Below are positions 13,508 through 13,532 of a stretch of 13,532 nt of DNA, one piece after another (position 1 is the first letter of the stretch; every line of letters begins with the position of its first letter). The translations under genes were made by a program, and so were the position numbers. The notes under the pieces were generated by a model. That model did no database searches. It was given only the letters and a program-made list of their open reading frames with translations, and was not told the DNA's origin. Origin of the DNA: Ruminococcus sp. UBA946 (GTDB lineage: Bacteria > Bacillota > Clostridia > Oscillospirales > Ruminococcaceae); NCBI GenBank assembly GCA_002293295.1, contig DBCY01000165.1:32835-46366 (forward strand), written 5' to 3'.

Positions 13508-13532
13508 ACAACGCACCTCAAAATATAATTGT

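Overview
The window looks like a chromosomal segment of a low-to-mid GC Gram-positive bacterium of the class Clostridia, probably the Oscillospiraceae/Ruminococcaceae side. That placement is inferred from strong AGGAGG ribosome binding sites, the S10 gene order, the dut, tilS-hpt-ftsH and trmK/nif3 gene content, and the style of the proteins. It was not tested by any search.

Layout. On the minus strand, reading right to left, is the head of the S10 ribosomal protein operon: rpsJ, rplC, rplD, rplW, rplB (3212 down to 189). It starts from a clear sigma-70 promoter (-35 at 3551-3556, -10 at 3528-3533) and a roughly 300-nt leader that carries an intrinsic-terminator-like hairpin and alternative pairings. 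Upstream, also on the minus strand, are an uncharacterised lipoprotein gene with its own promoter (4380-3670), a trimeric dUTPase gene (4968-4447) and a rhomboid-like membrane protein that lacks the catalytic residues (5708-4986). Upstream of these is a HicAB toxin-antitoxin pair (6426-5766), whose near-consensus promoter contains a perfect 8+8 bp palindrome, a likely operator.

From about 6490 rightward the plus strand carries one tightly packed run: a promoter (6493-6521), a small DUF1858-type CxxC protein, a TrmK-Nif3 fusion, an RlmA-type 23S rRNA methyltransferase, tilS, hpt and ftsH, closed by a strong bidirectional terminator (13286-13329). The run joins tRNA and rRNA modification, purine salvage and membrane proteolysis, extending the familiar Firmicutes tilS-hpt-ftsH block. 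A small ribbon-helix-helix gene converges on the same terminator from the right.

The most unusual non-coding feature is a dispersed intergenic repeat. It has a tandem array of the 7-mer AATTAAC, then a short palindrome (ATACCGCC-NNN-GGCGGTAT), then a conserved AT-rich tail. Two full copies are visible (2783-2892 on the minus strand, 6557-6657 on the plus strand) and the tail of a third opens the window (1-60). One copy separates rpsJ from rplC, one lies beyond rplB where rpsS is normally found, and one lies in the 5' leader of the plus-strand operon. The repeat family and the S10 leader are the two candidates here for something not yet described. Neither could be compared with a database from this sequence alone.
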